From SSC3 sp963769585 (GTDB lineage Bacteria; Actinomycetota; Actinomycetes; Propionibacteriales; Nocardioidaceae): a DNA stretch of 64,000 nucleotides. Location: positions 1,364,001-1,428,000 of the forward strand of contig CAVYMJ010000006.1 in assembly GCA_963769585.1 (NCBI GenBank). Reading direction: 5' to 3'. This document shows positions 28,318 through 35,497 of this stretch, in pieces. The notes beneath the pieces were generated by a model. That model saw only the letters and a program-made list of their open reading frames with translations. It did not search any database and was not told the origin of the DNA. The translations under genes and the position numbers were made by a program. The number at the start of each line of letters is the position of its first letter. Position 1 is the stretch's first letter.

Positions 28318-29103
28318 ATGAGCAGACCATTCCGCGTGGCCTTCGTCCCCGGCGTGACCCCCGGAAAGTGGGTGCGCACCTGGGCGCTGCGGATGCCCGA
28401 CTCCCCTCTGGAAGTAAGGCAGGTCGACCAGACGGCTCAGCGCGACGTCCTGTACGACGGGTCGGCCGACATGTGCTTCGTGCGGCTCCCCCTGGCGGAC
28501 GAAGGCCTGCACGTGGTCCCGCTGTACCTCGAGCGGGCCGTCGTCGTCGTACCCAGGGAGCACGCCGCGACAGCTTTCACCGAGCTGATCGAGGCAGACC
28601 TCGCCGGAGAGCTCCGGCACAAGATTGGTCCTCGACTGACCGCCAAGCAGGCAGTCGAGGCGGTCGCCGCCGGTACCGGCGTGGTGCTGCTTCCGATGTC
28701 GGTGGCCCGGCTGCACCATCGCAAGGATGTCGCCTACGTCCCGGTGGGCGACCTGCCCCAGACGCAGGTCGCCCTGGCCTGGCGAAGAGACGTGGACGAC
28801 CCGCGTTTCGATGAGTTCGTGGCAGTGGTGCGCGGCCGGACCGCACGCAGCTCCCGTGGCCAGGAGAAGCCACCGACCCAGACGGGCAAGAAGGTGCCCG
28901 GCAAGAAGGTGCCCGGCAAGAAGGTGCCCGGCAAGAAGGTGCCCGGCAAGAAGGTGCCCGGCAAGAAGGTGCCCGGCAAGAAGGTGCCCGGCAAGAAGGT
29001 GCCCGGCAAGAAGGTGCCCGGCAAGAAGGTGCCCGGCAAGAAGGTGCCCGGCAAGGGGTTTCAGCGGGGCCAGGGGGGTCGCGGCGGACGTGGTCGTCGA
29101 TGA
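28318..29103 (+). CDS. LysR effector-domain-like protein with (GKKVP)11 basic tail
   Basis: A 261-residue protein. Residues 1-175 resemble the effector-binding half of LysR regulators (type 2 periplasmic-binding fold): FRVAFVPGVTPGKWVRTW, SADMCFVRLPL, VVVPREHAATAF and AVAAGTGVVLLPMSVARLH. There is no helix-turn-helix domain in front. Residues of the tail are eleven identical GKKVP units followed by a Gly/Arg-rich end (RGQGGRGGRGRR). Such lysine- and RGG-type tails often bind nucleic acid, so it may be a nucleoid or RNA-binding protein with a sensor domain; that is inference. The start ATG is 28318, seven bases after the upstream stop. The stop overlaps the next start as ATGA. Confidence 0.82.
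   Translation: MSRPFRVAFVPGVTPGKWVRTWALRMPDSPLEVRQVDQTAQRDVLYDGSADMCFVRLPLADEGLHVVPLYLERAVVVVPREHAATAFTELIEADLAGELRHKIGPRLTAKQAVEAVAAGTGVVLLPMSVARLHHRKDVAYVPVGDLPQTQVALAWRRDVDDPRFDEFVAVVRGRTARSSRGQEKPPTQTGKKVPGKKVPGKKVPGKKVPGKKVPGKKVPGKKVPGKKVPGKKVPGKKVPGKKVPGKGFQRGQGGRGGRGRR
28888..29052 (+). repeat. Eleven perfect tandem copies of a 15-bp coding repeat
   Basis: The unit AAGAAGGTGCCCGGC (Lys-Lys-Val-Pro-Gly) is repeated eleven times in tandem without a single base difference, inside the LysR-like gene. Zero divergence, even at third codon positions, points to recent slippage or recombination expansion or to ongoing homogenisation. The copy number probably varies between strains and could be mis-assembled. 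Confidence 0.97.
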
Positions 29104-29840
29104 GCGGCGACCCCGCCTTCGAGCTCGCGTCAGCATGCGGCTTCGACCCGTCGACCCTGCGTCGACTGCCCCATCCCGAGCTGGAGCTCGACGCCGTCAA
29201 TGGTGGCTACGCCTTTGAGGATGCGAACGGCTGCGTCGTGGTCGTGGGGCATGACGGCTCCTTTGGCACCTACGCGCTGTACGGGCGGCGCCCCACTGCG
29301 GGCCAGGTCGTCCAGGAGTGGCTGGACGGTCGGCGACACGCACGCAGGAGCCTGGTCCTGGCCGATCTGGGTGTTTGGCAGCAGGCCGCTGTTGCGGCGG
29401 TTCGCGAGCACACGACCGTGGCGGGGTTGGGGCTCAGTCTCGGAGCAGGGGATACCGACTACGCGGAGTGGCTGCGCATCAGGCTGTTGCGCTTTCGCGG
29501 TGAGCCACTCCGCGGGCTCGCCGCCAGCAGCGAGCTGCTCGCGGAACCGCGCGCCGGAGTCCGCTACACGCACCTCTGTCCGCTGTGCTCGGCACCTGCC
29601 CTGCATGCCGACCGCTTTCCGCGGTCGGTGTGCGACGACTGCTTCTCCAGGACCGCCGACAGCGAGGGACGTCTCGTCACCGGGGCGAACGTCGGGGCCA
29701 GCGGTGGTTTCGTCGCTCATTTCGCCGGCACGGCGGACATCTCGATCGAGGTAACCGCGTCCAAGCACTGCTGGGTCGACGGACACCCGTGCCGGATGGA
29801 CGAGGCGAAGTTCGGCGGTGTGGTGGTGGAGGCTCTGTGA
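29100..29840 (+). CDS. Unknown protein with Cys4 zinc ribbon
   Basis: A 246-residue protein overlapping the previous stop by ATGA. Residues 1-140 include a predicted mixed domain (YAFEDANGCVVVVGHDGSFGTYALYG). Around residues 158-182 lies CPLCSAPALHADRFPRSVCDDC, a Cys-x2-Cys...Cys-x2-Cys zinc ribbon. The C-terminal part, VGASGGFVAHFAGTADISIEV and HCWVDGHPCRMDEAKFGGVVVE, is beta-rich with additional Cys and His residues. I do not recognise a named family. The next gene starts inside its stop codon (GTGA), so it is made together with the kinase-oxidoreductase fusion. Confidence 0.78.
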   Translation: MSGDPAFELASACGFDPSTLRRLPHPELELDAVNGGYAFEDANGCVVVVGHDGSFGTYALYGRRPTAGQVVQEWLDGRRHARRSLVLADLGVWQQAAVAAVREHTTVAGLGLSLGAGDTDYAEWLRIRLLRFRGEPLRGLAASSELLAEPRAGVRYTHLCPLCSAPALHADRFPRSVCDDCFSRTADSEGRLVTGANVGASGGFVAHFAGTADISIEVTASKHCWVDGHPCRMDEAKFGGVVVEAL

Positions 29841-31270
29841 CGCAGATGCCAGACCCGGCGCTGGTCGTCCTCGTGGGTGCCTCGGGGTCCGGGAAGTCAA
29901 CGTGGGCGCAGGCGCGCTACCGCGGTGCGGAGATCGTCTCCTCCGACGACCTGCGCGGAATCGTGGGCAGCGGACGCCACGATCTCGAGGCGTCCGCGGA
30001 CGCCTTCCGGCTCCTGGACCTGGTCGTCGCTTCAAGGGTTCGGCGAGGACTGACCACGATCGTGGACACCCTTGGACTGGACCCGGCGCGGCGCGGCTCG
30101 TACCTGGCGCTGGCCCGGCAGTCCGGCCTCCCGGCGGTCGCGGTCCTCTTCGCCACTCCCCCGGCGCTCTGCCGAGAACGCAACCAGGCCAGGGAACGGC
30201 CGGTCCCCTCCGCGGTGCTGACCACGCAGCTGAAAATGGTCCGAGAGGTCGACCTCTCTGTTGAGCCGTGGGATCAGGTGGTGGTAGTCGACGCCGAAGT
30301 GCGGCCAGCTCCGGTGGCTCCCGCGGCGACGGTCGGCCAGCCGGCTCCGCCGCCGGAGGGTGAGGTCGTACTGCAGATCTCGCGCTTCCCCTGGGGCGAC
30401 GACCCTGCGCGCTGGCTGACGTCGATGGCGCTGGCTGCAGACGAGGCCGGGTTCGCCGGGATCGCTCTGATGGACCATCTCATCCAGATCCCACAGGTGG
30501 ACCGTGCCTGGGAACCGATTCCGGAGCCCTTCACCACCTTGGGGCTGCTTGCCGGTCTAGACACTGACCTTCGCCTGGGGACCCTGTGCACTCCCGCTAC
30601 CTTCCGGCCCGGTGGCGTGATCGCGAAGACCGTCGCAACGCTAGACGTCCTCAGCGACGGTCGCGCGTTCGTCGGGATCGGCGCCGGCTGGTTCGGCCGC
30701 GAGCACGAAGGGTTCGGGCTGCCGTTCCCGGGAGCCCGGGAGCGGCTTGACGCGCTGGAACGAGCTGTCGAGACGATGCGGGCGCTCTGGGGCAGTGGCA
30801 CCAAGCCTTACCACGGACGCCGAGTCAGCCTGCCCGAGACGACGAGCTACCCCCGTCCGGTGGGGCAGCCCGAGATCATCGTCGGCGGCAACGGTGAGCG
30901 GCGCACACTGCGGATCGCAGCCGAGCTGGGAGACGCCTGCAACCTGCCCACCACGGACGCGTTCGAACACAAGCTGGAGGTCTTCCAGCGCTACCGGCAG
31001 GCTGCCGGGCGAGCGGTTCGGGCGACCGTCCTCGACCTCCCAGTGATCGGAAAGGACCGTGAGGACGTCTGGCAGCGCGTGGAGCGGCTGCGCGGACGCA
31101 CCCCCGCCCCGGTGTACGCCACGAGGCATCACGCAGCCACCGTGGCTCAGACCGCACAGCGATACCGGGCGCTCTTCGCGCGGGGGGTCTCGACCATCTT
31201 TATCGCAGTGCCCGATCTGTCCGGTCCTGAGGACGTCCTGGCCCTGCGGGGGCTCACCAACCCGACTTAG
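29837..31270 (+). CDS. P-loop kinase domain fused to LLM-class F420-dependent oxidoreductase
   Basis: A 477-residue two-domain protein. Residues 1-150 are a polynucleotide-kinase/AAA_33-type P-loop domain: VVLVGASGSGKST (G14-S21 Walker A), VSSDDLRG, TTIVDTLGLDP and a lid-like RNQARERPV. After a Pro/Ala linker, residues 165-477 form a luciferase-like monooxygenase domain of the F420-dependent TIGR03560-like type: LQISRFPWGDDP, GLLAGLDTDLRLGTLCTPATFRPGGVIAKTV (broken here for space), DGRAFVGIGAGWFGREHEGFG and PEIIVGGNGERRTLRIAAE. GTG 29837 overlaps the upstream stop; ATG 29846 is an alternative. No stop separates the domains, so the fusion is real in this sequence. Substrates are unknown. Confidence 0.85.
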   Translation: MTQMPDPALVVLVGASGSGKSTWAQARYRGAEIVSSDDLRGIVGSGRHDLEASADAFRLLDLVVASRVRRGLTTIVDTLGLDPARRGSYLALARQSGLPAVAVLFATPPALCRERNQARERPVPSAVLTTQLKMVREVDLSVEPWDQVVVVDAEVRPAPVAPAATVGQPAPPPEGEVVLQISRFPWGDDPARWLTSMALAADEAGFAGIALMDHLIQIPQVDRAWEPIPEPFTTLGLLAGLDTDLRLGTLCTPATFRPGGVIAKTVATLDVLSDGRAFVGIGAGWFGREHEGFGLPFPGARERLDALERAVETMRALWGSGTKPYHGRRVSLPETTSYPRPVGQPEIIVGGNGERRTLRIAAELGDACNLPTTDAFEHKLEVFQRYRQAAGRAVRATVLDLPVIGKDREDVWQRVERLRGRTPAPVYATRHHAATVAQTAQRYRALFARGVSTIFIAVPDLSGPEDVLALRGLTNPT

Positions 31271-31427
31271 GCGTGTCCTCCACGTGGTGCCAGGCGCCGT
31301 GGGCATACGTCAGCCGCACTCCCTCGTCGGTCAGAACGACGAGGAAGCCGGACTGGTTGAAGGAGTAGGAGGCGCGGTCACCGAAGTCGACCCGCTCTCC
31401 GCTCCTGGTGACCAGAGTGAAGGACAT
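31254..31427 (-). CDS. Small conserved-looking protein, unknown
   Basis: A frame of 57 residues from ATG 31427: MSFTLVTRSGERVDFGDRAS, then YSFNQSGFLVVLTDEGVRLTYAHGAWHHVED. It reads like a compact beta protein that could bind a ligand or metal (HGAWHH). The coding character looks better than an antisense shadow, but the ribosome-binding site is weak (GGGG). It overlaps the end of the kinase-oxidoreductase gene by 17 bases in convergent orientation. In-frame upstream ATGs exist at 31449 and earlier. Confidence 0.55.
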   Translation of the reverse strand: MSFTLVTRSGERVDFGDRASYSFNQSGFLVVLTDEGVRLTYAHGAWHHVEDTPKSGW

Positions 31428-31490
31428 AGACCCCAGTCTGGCGTCCATAAGGATGAAAATGTCGCATTTTGGCCCCACCGTTCCTGAGCC

Positions 31491-31545
31491 TGTGTCACTT
31501 TTGTGTCAGATTTTTTCTGCAAACCCATGACAGATGTCATGGGTT
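31491..31545. promoter_or_regulatory. Cluster of TGTCA boxes with a 24-bp palindrome
   Basis: TGTGTCA occurs at 31491-31497 and again at 31502-31508, exactly 11 bases apart. At 31522-31545 lies a perfect palindrome with arms AACCCATGACA and TGTCATGGGTT and a two-base centre. All lie 47-101 bases upstream of the CAP-protein gene, in the gap it shares with a divergent small gene. A likely binding region for a dimeric regulator. Confidence 0.6.
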
Positions 31546-31591
31546 AGCCCTTAGGGTCTGATCAATGTCCAGTGACCTTGGGAGGGGTCAA

Positions 31592-32116
31592 ATGGTAAGG
31601 AACGATCGACCGCGCCTTCGTGCGGTCGCCGCAGCACTTGCGGCGAGCATTGCAGCAGGCCTGACTGTCGGAGTGACCACCGTGGCGCCCCCCGCGTCCG
31701 CAATGGTCATGAGGAGCGACAGGCCCTCAGCCGACTCATGGGTGCCGAGGTACAACCGACGCATCGTGAGGATCATCAACAACCGACGGGCCGACCACGG
31801 CCTCCGGCGGGTGGCGCGAACGTCGTGTGCCACATCGTGGGCCTACAACTGGTCGAGTCACCTGGCCAGAGAGGACCGCTTCGAGCACAGCAACCTCGGC
31901 CGGCTTCTCAGCAAGTGCCGGGCGAACTACGCCTCGGAGAACATCGCCCTGGTCTACGACGGTGCTCGACCGCGTGACCTGGTGCGTGCCTGGATGAACT
32001 CACCCGGCCACCGGGCGAACATCCTCTCCAACAAGGCGAAACTGACCGGGGTCTCGATCCTGTGGGACTCGGACCAGAACGCCTGGGTCGCCGTACAGAA
32101 CTTCGTACGGCAGTAG
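31592..32116 (+). CDS. Secreted CAP-domain (SCP/PR1-like) protein
   Basis: A 174-residue exported protein. The signal peptide runs from a basic start (MVRNDRPRLRAVAAALAASI) to an Ala-rich cleavage region near PPASAMV (about residue 37). The rest is a CAP domain: IVRIINNRRADHGLRRV, WSSHLAREDRFEHSN (His motif), YASENIALVYDG and VRAWMNSPGHRANILSN with the conserved second His. Bacterial CAP proteins are secreted with mostly unknown roles. ATG 31592 has GGGAGGGG five bases upstream, better than an upstream ATG at 31565. Confidence 0.9.
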   Translation: MVRNDRPRLRAVAAALAASIAAGLTVGVTTVAPPASAMVMRSDRPSADSWVPRYNRRIVRIINNRRADHGLRRVARTSCATSWAYNWSSHLAREDRFEHSNLGRLLSKCRANYASENIALVYDGARPRDLVRAWMNSPGHRANILSNKAKLTGVSILWDSDQNAWVAVQNFVRQ

Positions 32117-32122
32117 TGACCA

Positions 32123-32155
32123 CTGGTAGCCGGGCCGAGAAGGTTCGGCTACCAG
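32123..32155. terminator. Bidirectional terminator-like hairpin
   Basis: Arms CTGGTAGCCG and CGGCTACCAG pair perfectly around a 13-base loop between the convergent CAP and guaB1 genes. The right arm includes the guaB1 stop codon. No clear T-run on either side. Confidence 0.6.
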
Positions 32156-33585
32156 CCTGCAGGCAGCGGTCGTCCCTCGTGGAACCCGGCCGCTGACTGG
32201 ATCCCGACGACGGCCCGGTCGTGGAACTCCTCCAGAGTCCGCGCGCCGGCGTAAGTGCACGCCGAGCGAACTCCCGCGCAGATCTGGTCGAGCAGATCCT
32301 CCACACCGGGCCGCTCGGGATCCAGGAACATCCGGCTGGAGGAGATTCCCTCCTCGTAAAGCCCCTTGCGAGCCCGATCGAACGACGACTCCGTGCTGGT
32401 GCGCGTGGCCACAGCTCGTGCCGAGGCCATCCCGAACGACTCCTTGTAGGCCCTGCCCTCGGCATCGACGTGCAGGTCCCCTGGGGACTCGTAGGTGCCG
32501 GCGAACCACGACCCGATCATCACCTGTGACGCTCCGGCCGCCAGGGCGAGCGCCACGTCACGGGGATGGCGGACCCCGCCGTCGGCCCAGACGTGCGTAC
32601 CCAGCTCCCGGGCACGGTCGGCGCACTCCAGGACCGCGGAGAACTGTGGTCGCCCGACGCCCGTCATCATGCGCGTCGTACACATCGCTCCGGGACCCAC
32701 CCCGACCTTGATGATGTCGGCTCCCGCCTCCACCAGCTCGTCGACTCCATCGGCCGAGACCACGTTCCCGGCAACCACCGGGACCTGCGCATCCAGCTTC
32801 CGTACGGCGCGGAGGGCCTCGACCATCCGGTCCTGGTGCCCGTGCGCAGTGTCCACGACCAGGCAGTCCACGCCCGCCTCGAGCAGCGCCGCGGCCTTCG
32901 CGGCAACGTCGCCGTTGACCCCGATGGCGGCCGCGATCCTCAGTCGTCCGCTGGCGTCCACGTTCGGGGTGTAGACCGTGGCTCGCAGTGCGGCCGTCCG
33001 GGTGAGTACGCCGACGAGCCGTCCGTCTGGATCGACTACCGGGGCGAGTCGGTGCCGAGCCTCGGCAAGCAGCTCGAACGCCTTCTTGGGGTCCACCGAG
33101 TCCGCAAGCGTGACCGGATGCGTGCTCATCACCTGGCTGACCTGGGTGAACCGGTCGACCCTGAGGCAGTCGTCCTCTGCCACGACCCCGATCGGCCTGC
33201 CGTCCTCGACCACGAAGCCGGCACGGTGGGCACGCTTGGGCAGCAGGGCCAGGGCCTCTCCCACGGTCTGGTGGGGGTCGAAGGTGATGGGGGTGTCGAA
33301 GACAAGGTGCCGGCTCTTGACCCAGCTGACGACCTCGCGAACCACGGGGAAGGGGATGTCCTGGGGGATCACCGAGAGACCCCCGCGTCGCGCCATGGTC
33401 TCGGCCATCCGGCGACCGGAGATTGCGGTCATGTTGGCGACGACGATCGGGATCGTGGTCCCCGTGCCGTCGCTGCTGGACAGGTCGACGTCGTACCGGG
33501 AGCCGATGTCAGACCGACGCGGCACCATGAAGACGTCGCTGTAGGTCAGCTCGTACGGCGGTTCGAACTCGTTGAGGAAGCGCAC
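32149..33585 (-). CDS. guaB1: GuaB1-family IMPDH-related protein (likely GMP reductase)
   Basis: A 478-residue TIM-barrel enzyme. The catalytic cysteine loop is VGPGAMCTTRMMTGVG (Cys near residue 302), with DTAHGHQDRM, AGNVVSADGVDELVEAGAD and WADGGVRHPRDVALALAAGA. Two CBS motifs are inserted around residues 95-215. The actinobacterial GuaB1 group is distinct from true IMP dehydrogenase, and its mycobacterial member was shown to act as a GMP reductase, which is the likely role here. The start is ATG 33585, and a peroxiredoxin gene lies just upstream on the same strand. Confidence 0.93.
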   Translation of the reverse strand: MRFLNEFEPPYELTYSDVFMVPRRSDIGSRYDVDLSSSDGTGTTIPIVVANMTAISGRRMAETMARRGGLSVIPQDIPFPVVREVVSWVKSRHLVFDTPITFDPHQTVGEALALLPKRAHRAGFVVEDGRPIGVVAEDDCLRVDRFTQVSQVMSTHPVTLADSVDPKKAFELLAEARHRLAPVVDPDGRLVGVLTRTAALRATVYTPNVDASGRLRIAAAIGVNGDVAAKAAALLEAGVDCLVVDTAHGHQDRMVEALRAVRKLDAQVPVVAGNVVSADGVDELVEAGADIIKVGVGPGAMCTTRMMTGVGRPQFSAVLECADRARELGTHVWADGGVRHPRDVALALAAGASQVMIGSWFAGTYESPGDLHVDAEGRAYKESFGMASARAVATRTSTESSFDRARKGLYEEGISSSRMFLDPERPGVEDLLDQICAGVRSACTYAGARTLEEFHDRAVVGIQSAAGFHEGRPLPAGW

Positions 33586-33600
33586 GCCCCCAGTCTGCCC

Positions 33601-34065
33601 TTAGATCCCGCGAAGTGCCGCAAGCGCCTCGTCCGCGTGCCGGTCCATGTTGACCTCGCTGCTGACCACCTTGAGAACGACCTGGTCGGTGCCGATCACG
33701 AAGGTGACCCGCTTCGGGGGCAGGAGCCCACCTAGGAGTCCCCTCCTGGCGCCGTACGCCGCGGCGACCTCGCCGTCGACGTCGGCGAGCAACGGGTACC
33801 CGAGCCGGTGCCGCTCGGCGAACGTTCTCTGCTGGTCGACCGAGTCCTTGCTGATCCCCACGCGCTGGGCGCCGAGGGAGGCGAACTCGCCATCGAGGTC
33901 GCGGAAGTGGCAGGCCTGCTTGGTGCACCCCGGGGTGTCGGCCGCTGGGTAGTAGAAGAGCGCCACCGGGCCGTCCTTGAGCAGCGCGCTCAGTCGGGTC
34001 GGGGTGCCGTCCTGGTCGGACAGCTCGAAGTCAGGAGCGGGAGAACCAGCGGTCAGGGTGGGCAT
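33601..34065 (-). CDS. bcp: Bcp/PrxQ-type thioredoxin-dependent peroxiredoxin
   Basis: A 154-residue peroxiredoxin reducing hydroperoxides. The peroxidatic cysteine is C47 in ADTPGCTKQACHFRD, and C52, five residues on, is the atypical resolving cysteine of many Bcp proteins. Other family features are PDFELSDQDG and the later FVIGTDQVVLKV. The start ATG 34065 lacks a strong ribosome-binding site. The frame is open further upstream but without family similarity. Confidence 0.92.
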   Translation of the reverse strand: MPTLTAGSPAPDFELSDQDGTPTRLSALLKDGPVALFYYPAADTPGCTKQACHFRDLDGEFASLGAQRVGISKDSVDQQRTFAERHRLGYPLLADVDGEVAAAYGARRGLLGGLLPPKRVTFVIGTDQVVLKVVSSEVNMDRHADEALAALRGI

Positions 34066-34159
34066 CTGTCCATTCTGCCCAGGCAGAGTCAGGACCCACG
34101 CATTCTGTGATGCACGCCATGACCGTCCAGGGTCGTGCACGGCGGCACGAGGCAACTGC

Positions 34160-34999
34160 CTACTTCGGGATCGGGAAGGTCGAGCGCATCGCCAGGTCCC
34201 ACATCTTGTCGGGAGTGAGGCGCCGCTGGGCGATCGCGAGCTTCGCCGAAGCTGTCACCGTGTAGCGCGCCCTGGGGCGCTTGACCCGGATGGCCCTCTC
34301 GATCGCCTTGGCGACCGTGTCGGGGCCGCCGCCCAGCTTGGCCATCGGTCCCGTGTAGACGCTCTCGGTCGCGCTGCCGACCACCTTGTTGAACCTCGCA
34401 TAGGGCCCGGTCTCGTCCACGGTGTCGATCGAAGCCTGAGCTGTGCTCGCGAACTCGGTGGTGATCAGGCCAGGCTCGATCAGGACGACTCTGACCCCGA
34501 AGCCCTGGACCTCGAACCGGAGGGCGTCAGAGAGCGCCTCCACGGCGTACTTGGTGGCGTGGTACACCCCGCCGCCGGGGAAGGTCAGCTTGCCGCCCAT
34601 CGAGCCGATGTTCACGATGCGGCCGCCGCCGGCCGCCCGCATCCCGGGAAGCACCAGCTGGCTCATCCGGACCAGGCCGAAGACGTTGGTCTCGAACTGC
34701 CTCCTGATGCTTTCCAGCGGGAGCGTTTCGAGCGCACCTGACTGGCTGTAGCCGGCGTTGTTCACCAGTGCGTCGACCGCACCCTCCTCGCGCTCCACCG
34801 TCGAGACGGCGGCAGCCATCGAGTCCTCGTCGGTCACGTCGAGCGCCAGCGTCCGGCAGCCCTCCTTGACCAAGTCCTGGAGGGTCTGGGGCTTACGTGC
34901 GGTCGCGTAGACGGTGTAGCCCGCCCTGGACAGCCGTGTGGCAGTGGCGTGCCCGATGCCAGTGGAGCAGCCGGTGATCAGGACGACCTTGCCCGTCAT
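34160..34999 (-). CDS. Short-chain dehydrogenase/reductase
   Basis: A 279-residue classical SDR. The cofactor motif is VLITGCSTGIGHATA, with NNAGYSQSGALE, the catalytic Ser in IVNIGSMGG and YHATKYAVEAL containing the YxxxK pair. The C-terminal extension (residues 225-279, ending MRSTFPIPK) resembles SDRs annotated as retinol dehydrogenase or oxidoreductase-like in actinobacteria, but the substrate is not determinable. The start is ATG 34999. Confidence 0.9.
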   Translation of the reverse strand: MTGKVVLITGCSTGIGHATATRLSRAGYTVYATARKPQTLQDLVKEGCRTLALDVTDEDSMAAAVSTVEREEGAVDALVNNAGYSQSGALETLPLESIRRQFETNVFGLVRMSQLVLPGMRAAGGGRIVNIGSMGGKLTFPGGGVYHATKYAVEALSDALRFEVQGFGVRVVLIEPGLITTEFASTAQASIDTVDETGPYARFNKVVGSATESVYTGPMAKLGGGPDTVAKAIERAIRVKRPRARYTVTASAKLAIAQRRLTPDKMWDLAMRSTFPIPK

Positions 35000-35082
35000 G
35001 CGCGATCCTCTCGTTGAGCACGTTCGTCGTACCCGTGCATGGTGACGCTACGCTGCCCGCGGGCGGCACCCGCGCTGCGGTC

Positions 35083-35448
35083 TCAGAAACCGGCGCCGGA
35101 GCCCTCGAACGCGGCTATCGCCTTCTTGGTGGCATTCATCCGCCATCCCTCGGTCAGCAGCTCGCGAACCTCGTCCGGATCAGCGCGGTCGAGGTGCACG
35201 GTCACCCACGCGCTCGACTGCGTGGCCCAGCCAGCCTCATAGACCTCGGGGCTGGTGGCGAGCAGCGCCTCGCGCTCGGCGTGGTGGCCCTTGATCTGGG
35301 CTCGGTTCTCCGGGTGGTTGACCCAGGCGAACCCTTTGCCCCTGAAGGTGATGTTGGTCCAGTTGGGCCCCTCCTTGACCAGCACCTCGGGCAGCTCACG
35401 GGACATCTCGACGACGTCCTCGGCGGTAAGACCGGTCGGCGGTGTCAT
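35083..35448 (-). CDS. MmcQ/YjbR-family protein
   Basis: A 121-residue protein of the MmcQ/YjbR (CyaY-like) fold: VVEMSRELPEVLVKEGPNWTNI, FRGKGFAWVNHPENRAQ, VYEAGWATQSSAWVTVHLD and ELLTEGWRMNATKKAIAAFE. The function of the family is poorly known; members are often called DNA-binding without strong evidence. I used ATG 35448; GTG 35469 would add seven residues. It stands alone between an SDR and the acyl-CoA dehydrogenase pair. Confidence 0.85.
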   Translation of the reverse strand: MTPPTGLTAEDVVEMSRELPEVLVKEGPNWTNITFRGKGFAWVNHPENRAQIKGHHAEREALLATSPEVYEAGWATQSSAWVTVHLDRADPDEVRELLTEGWRMNATKKAIAAFEGSGAGF

Positions 35449-35497
35449 GGACACGATCGTGCCCGACACCGCCGACAGTTTCGAGCCGCTCTCGGGG

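Noticed and set aside
28888..29052. CRISPR array
   Set aside because: The repeats are directly adjacent 15-mers without spacers, in frame in a gene, with no cas genes nearby.
28252..29136. Open frames on both strands through the 15-bp repeats giving LAGHL or PARRC repeats
   Set aside because: A 15-base unit keeps every frame open. Only the GKKVP frame continues into a recognisable domain.
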